From the NCBI RefSeq assembly GCF_011044975.1, contig NZ_JAAKZV010000006.1, forward strand, positions 1 to 64,000: a stretch of DNA of 64,000 nucleotides. Reading direction: 5' to 3'. Made by a program: the position numbers and the translations under genes. This DNA comes from Streptomyces coryli. GTDB taxonomy: Bacteria > Actinomycetota > Actinomycetes > Streptomycetales > Streptomycetaceae. Below are positions 1 through 7,995 of this stretch, piece by piece; positions within the stretch are counted from its first letter, which is position 1; each line of letters starts with the position of its first letter. The notes below the pieces were generated by a model. That model was not told the origin of the DNA. It was given only the letters and a program-made list of their open reading frames with translations, and searched no databases.

Positions 1-20
1 CTCTCATGTTTTGTGTTTTT

Positions 21-86
21 CAAGAAGAAGACGGCATACGAGTTAGATTCATGTCTCGTGCGCTCGGAGATGTGTAGAAGAGACAG
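21..86. other. Illumina Nextera i7 adapter remnant (assembly artefact)
   Basis: Bases 21-44 match the P7 flow-cell oligo with two mismatches. Bases 45-52 fit an 8-nt index. Bases 53-86 match the Nextera read-2 primer including the 19-bp mosaic end (68-86), with two mismatches in 34. The order and spacing are exactly those of a Nextera library end. Bases 1-20 are therefore also suspect, and genuine genomic sequence begins at about base 87. Confidence 0.97.
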
Positions 87-87
87 G

Positions 88-816
88 GGGGCGGCACCCG
101 GGGGCGGGTGGCCGACGCCGCCGGGCGCCGGCGTGGAGCCCGTAACGCCGCTTGAATCCACTGCGGCGCAACCCGGCCCCGGCGGGCCGCTTCCCGCCTG
201 GGCCGCCGGCGTCGACTCCGGCTTGGCGGCGATCGGGCGCCGCGCCCGGCCGACCCCGGCGTCGCCCGTCACCGCGCTCAACGCCGTCTGGACCACCGGC
301 GGCCGGGCCGCGCCTGCCGCCCCCGACCCGCCGGCGGCCGCCCCGGCCCACGACGTCCTCGCCGACCTCGCGCGCCGGCACGAGGCCGGCGTCGCCCTCG
401 GCCGTGCCGAGCGCTGGACCGAGGCCCTCGACCACTACCGCGCGCTCGCCGCCGACCAGGCCCGTATCCACGGCGCCAACGCGCCCGAGACGCTGCGCTC
501 CCGCTACTGCGTCGGCGTCAGCCTCGGCCGGCTCGGCCGCTGGGACGAGGCCCTGGCAGAAGCCGGCGAGGTGCACGCCGCCCGCGACCGGGTCCTCGGC
601 GCCGAGCACCCCGACACCCTGGTGAGCCGCCGCGAGATCGCGGTCGCCCTCGGCTGGCTGGCCCGCTGGCAGGAGGCGCTGCCCCACTACCGCGCCGTCG
701 CCGACGCCCGCACCCGCGTGCTGGGCCCGGCCCACCCCGACACCGAGGCCAGCCGCCAGGACGAGACGGAGTGCCTGCGGCGGCTGGCGGCGGGCCAGGG
801 GACCACGGGCCGGTAA
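88..816 (+). CDS. TPR repeat protein, 5'-truncated by contig end
   Basis: The last 243 codons of a tetratricopeptide-repeat protein. About three repeats of roughly 42 residues are visible, each with a GxxHPDTL-like block followed by a WxEAL-like block, the type found in actinobacterial TPR_10/TPR_12 proteins that act as protein-interaction scaffolds. The first third is low-complexity Ala/Pro/Gly sequence. An apparent start at base 13 lies inside the adapter and is not real, so the true start and N-terminal domain are missing. The repeats resemble those of the gene at 9086-10759. Function beyond protein binding cannot be assigned. Confidence 0.8.
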   Translation, partial: GAAPGGGWPTPPGAGVEPVTPLESTAAQPGPGGPLPAWAAGVDSGLAAIGRRARPTPASPVTALNAVWTTGGRAAPAAPDPPAAAPAHDVLADLARRHEAGVALGRAERWTEALDHYRALAADQARIHGANAPETLRSRYCVGVSLGRLGRWDEALAEAGEVHAARDRVLGAEHPDTLVSRREIAVALGWLARWQEALPHYRAVADARTRVLGPAHPDTEASRQDETECLRRLAAGQGTTGR

Positions 817-874
817 TTCGGCGAAGACCGAAACTTATCGCCTCCGTCCGCTGGCTCCTGAACCATGCCTGAAC

Positions 875-2839
875 ATGAGCGAATCAACGGGGGAAGTGCG
901 CTCGCGTGCGGTGGCGGTGATCGGCATGTCCTGCCGGCTGCCCGGCGCCGTGGGCGCGGACCAGCTCTGGGAGCTGTTGCGCGACGGTGTCGACGCCACC
1001 GGCGAGACACCGGCCGAGCGCTATGACGTGGACGCGCTGTACGCACCGAGCCCCCGGTCGGGGGCGATCGGGAGCCGCCGCGCGGGCTATGTGGCGGATA
1101 TCGCGGGCTTTGACGCCGCGTTCTTCGGGATGTCGGACGGCGAGGCCGCGGCGCTCGACCCGCAGCAGCGGCTGCTGCTGATGACCGCGTGGGAAGCGCT
1201 GGAGGACGCGGGCCTGCCCGCGCGGCGGCTGGCGGGCAGCAGGACCGGCGTCTTCGTCGGGAACACCCGCGGCGACCATCTGGAAGGCCAGTTCCGGCAG
1301 GGGCTGCGCTCCGTGACCCCGTCCCTGTTCGACAACTTCCGTGCGCTGCTGCCGGCCCGGCTGTCCTACGCCTTCGACTTCCGGGGCCCGAGTCTGCTGG
1401 TGGACACGGCCTGCTCGTCCTCTCTGGTCGCCGTCCACACGGCCGTGCAGAGCCTGCGTGCGGGCGAGATCCCGCTGGCGCTGGCCGCCGGGGTCAACCT
1501 CGCGCTGCGCCCTGACGAGGGCGTCATGATGACGCAGGCGGGGACGCTGGCCCCGGACGGCCGCAGCAAGTTCGGCGACGCGGACGCCGACGGATTCGCG
1601 CCCAGCGACGGCGTGGGTGTCGTCGTCCTCAAGCCCTTGGCCGCCGCGCTCGCCGACGGGGACCGGATACGGGCGGTGATCCAGGGCAGCGCCGTCGGCA
1701 ACGACGGCCGCACCAGCGGATCGCCCCTCATCCCTTCGCCGGAGGGCCAGACCGACGTGCTCCGGTGGGCCTATGCGGACGCCGGGGTGGCCCCGGCCGA
1801 CGTGGACTTCGTCGAGGCGCACGGGGCGGGCTCACCGACGTTCGACCCGATCGAGCTGAACGCGATCGGCGAGGTGCTCGGCGAGGGCCGCCCGGCGGAC
1901 CGGCCCTGCCTCGTCGGCTCGGTCAAGACGAACATCGGCCACGCGGAGGCCGCGGGCGGTATCGCCGGGCTCATCAAGACCGTGCTCAGCCTCGAACACG
2001 GCCAGGTCCCGCCCAGCCTCCACCTCAACACCCCGCATCCGCAGGTCGCCTGGGACACGCTGCCGCTGTCCGTACCGGCCGGGCTGGTGGAGCTGCCGGA
2101 TCGTGGCCGGCCGGCGGTGGCGGGTGTCTCCGGGCAGGGGGCATCCTGTCTGAACGCGCATCTGGTGGTCCGGCAGGCGGATGCGGAAGTCGCTGCCGCC
2201 GTCGCGACACCGCAGGAGGACACGGCGTACGTGCTCGCGCTGTCCGCGCGGTCGCCCGCGGCGCTGGAGGAGCTGGCCCGGGCATATGTGGAGTACCTCG
2301 GGCCCGGAGGGCCGGGGGCCGGGCACGCCCTCCGCGACATCTGTTTCACCGCGGCGGTACGGCGGGAGCACCATCGCTTCCGGGCGGCCGTCGTGGGGGC
2401 TTCGCACGAGGAGCTGATCGCGGCGCTGAGCGAGTCCGGCTCCGACGGTGGCGACGGCTCGGGCAGCGCGGCGAAGGCCGCCCGCCGGTATCGCGCGGGT
2501 GAAGTGGTCGACTGGGAGGGGCTGTTCGAGCCTCCGGGCCGCTTCGTTCCTGTGCCCGGTCATCCCTGGCGTATCCGGCACTACGGGCCCGGCGCACCGG
2601 CGCCGCGGGCAGCCGCCGGTGACCTCGTGACCAGCGTGCTGCGGGAGCACGCGCGCACCGCCTACTCGGAGAGCTCGCAGCTGTCCGAGATCGGCATCGA
2701 TTCGCTGGCGAAGGTGCGGATCGTCGTCGACCTGTCCAGCAGGTACGGGCATCAGGTCGACCCGGACGAGCTCGCCGCCCTGCGCTCGGTGGGCGCGCTG
2801 CGGCAGTGGCTCCAGGCGGTGGAGGCGCAGTCGGCATGA
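875..2839 (+). CDS. AT-less type I polyketide synthase protein (KS-linker-ACP)
   Basis: A 654-residue protein with a ketosynthase domain at about 10-430. The catalytic set is intact: Cys180 in DTACSSSL, His316 in VEAHGAG and His356 in NIGH. After the KS comes the usual KS-AT linker (about 448-520), then directly the post-AT linker (about 540-570, ending VPGHPWRIRHY-like). The acyltransferase core is absent. A C-terminal carrier domain carries the phosphopantetheine serine Ser610 in IGIDSL. It should condense an acyl or aminoacyl group on a carrier, with the extender or starter supplied in trans. Its stop overlaps the start of the adenylation gene (ATGA at 2836), so the two are probably co-translated. 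The product is unknown. Confidence 0.88.
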   Translation: MSESTGEVRSRAVAVIGMSCRLPGAVGADQLWELLRDGVDATGETPAERYDVDALYAPSPRSGAIGSRRAGYVADIAGFDAAFFGMSDGEAAALDPQQRLLLMTAWEALEDAGLPARRLAGSRTGVFVGNTRGDHLEGQFRQGLRSVTPSLFDNFRALLPARLSYAFDFRGPSLLVDTACSSSLVAVHTAVQSLRAGEIPLALAAGVNLALRPDEGVMMTQAGTLAPDGRSKFGDADADGFAPSDGVGVVVLKPLAAALADGDRIRAVIQGSAVGNDGRTSGSPLIPSPEGQTDVLRWAYADAGVAPADVDFVEAHGAGSPTFDPIELNAIGEVLGEGRPADRPCLVGSVKTNIGHAEAAGGIAGLIKTVLSLEHGQVPPSLHLNTPHPQVAWDTLPLSVPAGLVELPDRGRPAVAGVSGQGASCLNAHLVVRQADAEVAAAVATPQEDTAYVLALSARSPAALEELARAYVEYLGPGGPGAGHALRDICFTAAVRREHHRFRAAVVGASHEELIAALSESGSDGGDGSGSAAKAARRYRAGEVVDWEGLFEPPGRFVPVPGHPWRIRHYGPGAPAPRAAAGDLVTSVLREHARTAYSESSQLSEIGIDSLAKVRIVVDLSSRYGHQVDPDELAALRSVGALRQWLQAVEAQSA

Positions 2840-4386
2840 GCGTTCCGCGGAACCTGTACGAGTGGTTCGCCCGCTCCGCCGACCGCTTCGGCGATGCGCA
2901 CACCGCGCTGGAGGCGGGCGAAGAGCGGCTGTCGTACGGGGAGTTGCGGCACCTGGCGGAACGGCTCGCGGGCCGGCTGATCGCTGCCAACGGCGGGGTC
3001 GCGCCCCGGCGGGTCGGGCTGCTGACGGACCGCTCGGTCACCACGTACGCCGGCTACCTCGCTGTGCTCCGTGCCGGAGCCGCGGTCGTACCGCTCAACC
3101 CGGAGTACCCGGCGGCACGCACCAAGGCGATGGCCGCCGCCGCGGGTGTGGACCTGGTGCTGGCCGACCCCCGCGGAGCCGGCTCCGGCCCCGGGGTCCC
3201 GCTGCTCGTGGCGGGACCGCGCGACCTGGCGGAGCCCGGCACCGGCGGCGGGCCGGTGCCGCCGTGTCCGTCGTCCGGCGACGACCTCGCGTACGTCATC
3301 TTCACCTCGGGCTCGACCGGCGCCCCCAAGGGGCTGCCGATCCGTCACCGGAACGTCTGCGCGCTGCTGTCTCATGCGGTGCCCGGGAGCGAGGCCGGGC
3401 CCGGCAGCAGGCTGTCGCAGGCCTGGCCGCTGACGTCGGACGGCGCGGTGTACGACATGTTCGTCGCCTGGGGCTCCGGGGGGACGCTCGTCGTACCGAC
3501 GGGCGGCCCGCTCCTGTCGCCGGTCTCCTTCATCAACGACCGCCGGATCACGCACTGGTTCTCGGTGCCGTCGCTGATGTCCTTCGCGCTGCGTCTTGGC
3601 ACGCTGACGCCGGGCGCCATGCCCACGCTGCGCTGGAGCCGGTTCGGCGGCGAGGCGGTTCCGATGGACGCCCTGCGGGCCTGGCAGGCGGCCGCTCCGG
3701 ACGGACGGCTGGAGGCCGTCTACGGGCCGACCGAAGTCACGGTCATCTCCACCGGTTACCGGTTTCCGCGCTCCGTGGCGGACTGGCCCCTGACACCCAA
3801 CGGAACGGCTCCGATCGGCACGGGCTTCCCCGCCGTGGAAACCGCCCTCCTGGACGAGAACGGGAATCCCGGCACCACCGGCGAGCTGTATCTCCGGGGA
3901 CCGCAGCGCTTCCCCGGCTACCTGGACGCGCGGGACAACGCCGGGCGGTTCGCCCTGCTCGACGAGGGCGACGCGGCCGCTCCTCCCGCCCGCCCGCACC
4001 CGACCGAGCGGCACTGGTACCGCACCGGAGACCGTGTGACCCTGCGCGACGGTCAGCTGGTGCACCTGGGGCGTACGGACCACCAGGTCAAGATCAGGGG
4101 ACACCGCATCGAGCTGGAGGAGATCGAGGCGGCCCTGCGGGAGGTGAACGCCGTACGGGATGCGGTCGTCCTGGCCGTACCGGGCCCGGACGGGGAGCCC
4201 GAACTGGCCGCGGCGGTCACCGGCAGCGCCGGCTCCGGCCCGATCCATGACGCCCTGGCCACCCGCCTGCCAGCGCACATGCTCCCGCACCGGATCACCG
4301 CCTTCGCCCAGCTGCCGCTCAACTCGAACGGCAAGCTCGACCGGCACGCCCTGCGCGCGGCGCTCACCGGGGTGCCCCGGCGCTGA
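2836..4386 (+). CDS. Stand-alone amino acid adenylation enzyme (NRPS A-domain type)
   Basis: A 516-residue member of the ANL superfamily with all core motifs: A3 TSGSTGAPKG (about 153-166), A5 YGPTEVT (about 296-302), A8 region YRTGDRV, and A10 NGKLDR (about 498-503). Asp207, in the A4-like VYDMF motif, sits where NRPS domains hold the aspartate that binds the substrate alpha-amine, so an amino acid substrate is likely. There is no carrier or condensation domain. The ATGA overlap with the KS-ACP gene suggests it loads that protein's ACP (inference). It could instead be DltA-like, but no dlt genes accompany it. The start at 2836 is preferred over an in-frame one at 2806 because of the coupling. 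Confidence 0.85.
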   Translation: MSVPRNLYEWFARSADRFGDAHTALEAGEERLSYGELRHLAERLAGRLIAANGGVAPRRVGLLTDRSVTTYAGYLAVLRAGAAVVPLNPEYPAARTKAMAAAAGVDLVLADPRGAGSGPGVPLLVAGPRDLAEPGTGGGPVPPCPSSGDDLAYVIFTSGSTGAPKGLPIRHRNVCALLSHAVPGSEAGPGSRLSQAWPLTSDGAVYDMFVAWGSGGTLVVPTGGPLLSPVSFINDRRITHWFSVPSLMSFALRLGTLTPGAMPTLRWSRFGGEAVPMDALRAWQAAAPDGRLEAVYGPTEVTVISTGYRFPRSVADWPLTPNGTAPIGTGFPAVETALLDENGNPGTTGELYLRGPQRFPGYLDARDNAGRFALLDEGDAAAPPARPHPTERHWYRTGDRVTLRDGQLVHLGRTDHQVKIRGHRIELEEIEAALREVNAVRDAVVLAVPGPDGEPELAAAVTGSAGSGPIHDALATRLPAHMLPHRITAFAQLPLNSNGKLDRHALRAALTGVPRR

Positions 4387-4397
4387 CGCCGGCCGCA

Positions 4398-4462
4398 TCC
4401 GAAACCCGACAGCTCCGAAGCCCGACAGCTCCGAAGCCCGACAGCCTCCGAAACCCGACAGC
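4398..4462 (+). repeat. 16-bp direct repeats, four tandem copies
   Basis: Copies of TCCGAARCCCGACAGC lie at 4398-4413, 4414-4429, 4430-4445 and 4447-4462, the last offset by one extra C. A fifth partial copy starts at 4463. The array fills nearly the whole 101-nt gap between the adenylation gene and the FAD oxidoreductase gene. Copies differ only at the A/G position. It may be a slippage-prone spacer, a terminator-like element or a binding array. Confidence 0.9.
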
Positions 4463-4487
4463 TCCGAAGTCCCGAGCGAGGTCCGCC

Positions 4488-5675
4488 ATGTTCGATGCCA
4501 TCGTGGTCGGCGCCCGCTGCGCCGGGTCACCCACGGCCATGCTGCTCGCTCGCGCCGGCTATCGCGTGCTGCTGCTCGACCGGGCGTCCTTCCCCTCCGA
4601 CACCCTCTCCACCCACCTCATTCACCAGCCCGGCGTCGCGGCACTCGCCCGCTGGGGGCTGCTCGACGCCGTCCGGGCCTCCGGCTGCCCGCCGCTGGAC
4701 CGCGCGGTCTACGAGGTGGCGGACATCCGCCTCGAAGGATGCGCGCGGGGCGTGCAGGGCCAGCGCTCCGGTTACGCCCCGCGCCGCCGCGTCCTGGACG
4801 CCGTGCTGGTGGACGGGGCGCTAGCGGCCGGCGTCGAGCTGCGCACCGGCTGCGCGGTGACGGGACTGCTGCGCGACCGCCTGGGACGCGTGACCGGCGT
4901 GGAAGGACGGCGAGGCGGCCGGCCCTTTGCCGAGCGGGCCCGCCTGGTGATCGGCGCGGACGGCATGCGCTCCACCGTCGCCCGGCTCTGCGACGCCCCC
5001 TTCACGGCGCGGCACCCCAAGCTGACGTGCGCCTACTACACGTACTGGGAGGACGTCACGGCGGCACTGGAGCTGTACGAGATACCGGACGGCTGGGTCG
5101 GCGCGGTGCCCACCAACGACGACGCCACCCTCGTACTCGCCTACTTCCCGCAGTCCCGCTTCCGCGATATCCGCACCGGCATCCACCGCGCCTATGCGGA
5201 CCAGATACGCCGCTGCGCGCCCGCCCTGCACGAACGGCTGGCGGGCAAACGCCCCCTCGAGCGCCTCCGGGGAACCGGCGACCAGCAGAACTTCTTCCGC
5301 CGGCCGGCCGGCGCCGGCTGGGCCCTGGTCGGCGACGCCGGACACCACAAGGACTCCATCACCGCCCGCGGCATCTCCGACGCCTTCCAGCAAGCGGAAT
5401 CCCTGGTCCGCCACATCGGCGCGCACCTGGACGGCGCCCCGCCGACCCTCGACGGGGCGCTGGGCGCGTACGCCGCGGAGCGGGACGCCGCCCTGCTCCC
5501 GGGCTACGAGGCCACCCTGGCGGTGGCCCGGCTGACACCCCACGAGCAACGCCTCGCCCTGCTGCGCGCGGTGCGCTCGGACCCGGAACTCACATCGATC
5601 TACTTCGACATGGTCGCCGGCATCGCCTCCGCGGAGGCCCTCTACACCCCGAAACTGCTCGCCCTGCTCTCGTGA
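4488..5675 (+). CDS. FAD-dependent oxidoreductase (PHBH/geranylgeranyl reductase fold)
   Basis: A 395-residue flavoprotein. The N-terminal dinucleotide motif is present as VVGARCAGSP (residues 6-15), with GADG near residue 163 and the second FAD motif VGDAGHHKD near 285. This is the group A flavin monooxygenase/reductase fold. No WxWxIP motif is present, so it is not a classical flavin halogenase. It lies about 100 nt after the adenylation gene on the same strand, beyond the repeat array, and may tailor that product (inference). Substrate unknown. Confidence 0.82.
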   Translation: MFDAIVVGARCAGSPTAMLLARAGYRVLLLDRASFPSDTLSTHLIHQPGVAALARWGLLDAVRASGCPPLDRAVYEVADIRLEGCARGVQGQRSGYAPRRRVLDAVLVDGALAAGVELRTGCAVTGLLRDRLGRVTGVEGRRGGRPFAERARLVIGADGMRSTVARLCDAPFTARHPKLTCAYYTYWEDVTAALELYEIPDGWVGAVPTNDDATLVLAYFPQSRFRDIRTGIHRAYADQIRRCAPALHERLAGKRPLERLRGTGDQQNFFRRPAGAGWALVGDAGHHKDSITARGISDAFQQAESLVRHIGAHLDGAPPTLDGALGAYAAERDAALLPGYEATLAVARLTPHEQRLALLRAVRSDPELTSIYFDMVAGIASAEALYTPKLLALLS

Positions 5676-5723
5676 CGGCATCCCTTCCTGGCCTGCGGGG
5701 ACCCCCGCGTGTTACGAAGGGCC

Positions 5724-7271
5724 ATGCGCACCACCTCGTACGACGCCGTCATCGTCGGCGGCGGTCACAACGGCCTCACCGCCGCCGCCTACCTCGCCCG
5801 CGCCGGGCGCTCCGTCCTGGTGCTGGAGCGCCTGGACCGGACCGGCGGCGCCGCCGTCTCCACCCAGGCCTTCGCCGGCGTCGACGCCCGCCTCTCCCGG
5901 TACTCGTACCTGGTCAGCCTGCTGCCACAGAAGATCGTCGACGACCTGGGGCTGCGCTTCGCGGTGCGCAAGCGCGAGGTGTCCTCCTACACCCCGACCC
6001 GGCGCGGCGGCCGGGACACCGGCCTGCTGGTGGAGCGCTCCGCCGCCGCCACCCGGGAGTCCTTCGCCCGGCTGACCGGCGACGACCGCGAGTTCGAGGC
6101 CTGGCAGCGCTTCTACGGCAGCACGCAGCGGCTCGCGGAGCGGGTCTTCCCGACCCTGACCGAGCCGCTGCCCAGCCGCGGCGAGCTGCGTGAGCGGATC
6201 GGCGACGCCGCCGCCTGGGAGGCCTTCTTCGAGCGGCCGCTCGGCGAGATCGTCGAGGCGACCTTCGCCGACGACCTGGTCCGCGGCGTCGTCCTCACCG
6301 ACGGCCTCATCGGCACCTTCGCGAGCGCCCACGACCCGTCGCTGCGGCAGAACCGCTGCTTTCTCTACCACGTGATCGGCGGCGGCACCGGCGACTGGGA
6401 TGTGCCGGTGGGCGGCATGGGCGCGCTCACCGACGCTCTCGCCGGCGCCGCCCGTACGGCCGGGGCCGAGCTCGCCACCGGCTGCGAGGCCACCGCGATC
6501 GCCACCGACGGCCGCACGGCCGAGGTCACGTACCGGACGGCGGACGGCGAGGCCACGGTCGCCGCCCGGCACGTCCTGGTCGGCGCCTCACCGCAGGCGC
6601 TCGCCGAGCTGCTCGGCGACCCGGCGCCGGAACCCGCCGAGGGCGCCCAGCTCAAGGTCAACATGCTGCTGCGCCGCCTGCCCCGCCTGAAGGACCGGGA
6701 CGTGGACCCGCGGCAGGCGTTCGCGGGCACCTTCCACATCGCCGAGGACTACGGGCAGCTGGAGACCGCCTACCGTCAGGCCGCCGCCGGCGAGCTGCCG
6801 CAGGCCCCGCCGAGCGAGATCTACTGCCACTCGCTCACCGACCCGTCCATCCTCGGCGCCGACTTGGTCCGCGACGGCTACCAGACCCTCACCCTCTTCG
6901 GCCTGCACGCCCCGGCCCGGCTCTTCGCGGCCGACAACGACTCGGCCCGCGACGCCCTGCTCAAGGCCACCGTCGCTCAGCTCGACGCCGTCCTCGATGA
7001 GCCGCTCGCCGACGTCCTGGCCACCGACGCCGACGGCCGCCCGTGCATCGAGGCCAAGACCCCCCTCGACCTGGAACGGGACCTGCGGCTGCCCGGCGGC
7101 AACATCTTCCACCGCGACCTGTCCTTCCCGTACGCCTCTGAGCAGGCGGGCCGCTGGGGCGTGGAGACCGCGCACTCCAACGTGCTGCTCTGCGGCGCGG
7201 GCGCCGTCCGCGGCGGCGGCGTCAGCGGCATTCCCGGGCACAACGCGGCCATGGCGGTACTGGAAGCGTGA
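5724..7271 (+). CDS. Phytoene desaturase-like FAD oxidoreductase (PYROXD2-like)
   Basis: A 515-residue NAD(P)/FAD oxidoreductase with an N-terminal Rossmann motif VIVGGGHNGLTAAAYLARAG and the Gly-rich C-terminal FAD motif common to carotenoid desaturases and amine oxidases. The overall pattern (short QNRCFLYHVIGGGTGDWDVPVGGMG-type block at mid-protein, read as separate pieces) fits the PYROXD2/CrtI-related group. The start at ATG 5724 is preferred because it gives the flavin motif its usual distance from the N-terminus, and GAAGG at 5716-5720 is just upstream. A GTG at 5709 is possible. It is 48 nt from the previous flavoprotein gene and may belong to the same unit. No carotenoid genes are nearby, so the substrate is unknown. 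Confidence 0.8.
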   Translation: MRTTSYDAVIVGGGHNGLTAAAYLARAGRSVLVLERLDRTGGAAVSTQAFAGVDARLSRYSYLVSLLPQKIVDDLGLRFAVRKREVSSYTPTRRGGRDTGLLVERSAAATRESFARLTGDDREFEAWQRFYGSTQRLAERVFPTLTEPLPSRGELRERIGDAAAWEAFFERPLGEIVEATFADDLVRGVVLTDGLIGTFASAHDPSLRQNRCFLYHVIGGGTGDWDVPVGGMGALTDALAGAARTAGAELATGCEATAIATDGRTAEVTYRTADGEATVAARHVLVGASPQALAELLGDPAPEPAEGAQLKVNMLLRRLPRLKDRDVDPRQAFAGTFHIAEDYGQLETAYRQAAAGELPQAPPSEIYCHSLTDPSILGADLVRDGYQTLTLFGLHAPARLFAADNDSARDALLKATVAQLDAVLDEPLADVLATDADGRPCIEAKTPLDLERDLRLPGGNIFHRDLSFPYASEQAGRWGVETAHSNVLLCGAGAVRGGGVSGIPGHNAAMAVLEA

Positions 7272-7279
7272 CCCCCGAC

Positions 7280-7309
7280 TTGATAGGCAAGTGAAGACTT
7301 GCCTATGGT
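7280..7309 (+). promoter_or_regulatory. Promoter with palindromic ArsR operator
   Basis: A perfect 10-bp inverted repeat, ATAGGCAAGT (7283-7292) and ACTTGCCTAT (7297-7306), has a 4-nt spacer. It lies between a -35-like TTGATA (7280-7285) and a -10-like TATGGT (7304-7309), 18 nt apart. The predicted transcript start falls at or beside the GTG at 7316. Binding here would block the promoter, as expected for ArsR autorepression. Confidence 0.8.
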
Positions 7310-7315
7310 GGAGGC

Positions 7316-7609
7316 GTGCCGGATGACCTTTTCAAGGCGCTGGCCGACCCGACCCGCAGAACGATCATGGACGAGCTGACGGAGCGGAACGGCCAGACCC
7401 TGTTCGAGATCTGCGCGCGGCTCACGACCAAGCACGGCCTGGCGTCGTCGCGCCAGGCGATCAGCCAGCACCTCGCCGTGCTGGAGTCCGCGGGCTTGGT
7501 CCGCACCCGTCGCCAGGGCCGCTACAAATTCCACGACCTCACCACCGAACCGCTCGAGCACATCGTCACCCGCTGGCTCGAGCCCCACGCACCGGAGACC
7601 GGAACATGA
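7316..7609 (+). CDS. ArsR-family winged-helix repressor
   Basis: A 97-residue DNA-binding protein with the ArsR/SmtB core: LFKALADPTRRTIMDEL near the N-terminus, recognition region SSRQAISQHLAVLESAGLV, and wing RQGRYKFHDL. No metal-binding ELCVCDL motif is present, so it is of the non-metal type often paired with VOC or SRPBCC genes. The GTG start is 7 nt after the -10 element, so the transcript is probably leaderless; GGAGG at 7310-7314 is too close to act as a normal ribosome site. It overlaps the VOC gene by ATGA and probably represses both from the operator at 7283-7306. Confidence 0.9.
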   Translation: MPDDLFKALADPTRRTIMDELTERNGQTLFEICARLTTKHGLASSRQAISQHLAVLESAGLVRTRRQGRYKFHDLTTEPLEHIVTRWLEPHAPETGT

Positions 7610-7995
7610 AGATCCACCTGTCGAGCGTCATGGTCGACGACCAGGACAAGGCCCTCAGCTTCTACACCGAGGTGCTCGGCTTCGTGAAGAAGCACGACAT
7701 CCCGATGGGCGGCCCCCGCTGGCTGACCGTCGTCTCGCCCGAGAACCCCGACGGCACCGAGCTGGTCCTGGAGCCGGACGGCCACCCCGCCGCGAAGCCC
7801 TTCAAGGAGGCCCTGGTCAAGGACGGCATCCCGTTCACCACCTTCCTCGTGGAGGACGTGCAGGCGGAATACGAGCGACTGCGCGACCTCGGCGTCGAGT
7901 TCACCCAGCAGCCGGCGGACATGGGCACGGTGATCACCGCGGTGTTCGACGACACCTGCGGCAACCTCCTCCAGATGCACCAGATGAAGAGCTAG
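7606..7995 (+). CDS. VOC family protein (glyoxalase/bleomycin-resistance fold)
   Basis: A 129-residue vicinal-oxygen-chelate protein. It has an N-terminal beta strand leading to DKALSFYTEVLGF, a central ENPDGTELVLEP block, and a C-terminal DDTCGNLLQMHQ segment where a metal ligand usually sits. It is translationally coupled to the ArsR gene (ATGA at 7606), a common pairing. Substrate unknown; detoxification or dioxygenase-like roles are typical of the fold. Its stop overlaps head-on with the stop of the kinase gene on the other strand (CTAG, 7992-7995). Confidence 0.88.
   Translation: MKIHLSSVMVDDQDKALSFYTEVLGFVKKHDIPMGGPRWLTVVSPENPDGTELVLEPDGHPAAKPFKEALVKDGIPFTTFLVEDVQAEYERLRDLGVEFTQQPADMGTVITAVFDDTCGNLLQMHQMKS

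Noticed and set aside
13-87. ATG at base 13 as start of the TPR gene
   Set aside because: It lies in adapter-derived sequence; the translated start is the familiar adapter translation, not a protein.
4488-5675. Flavin-dependent halogenase
   Set aside because: FAD motifs are present but no WxWxIP motif was found.
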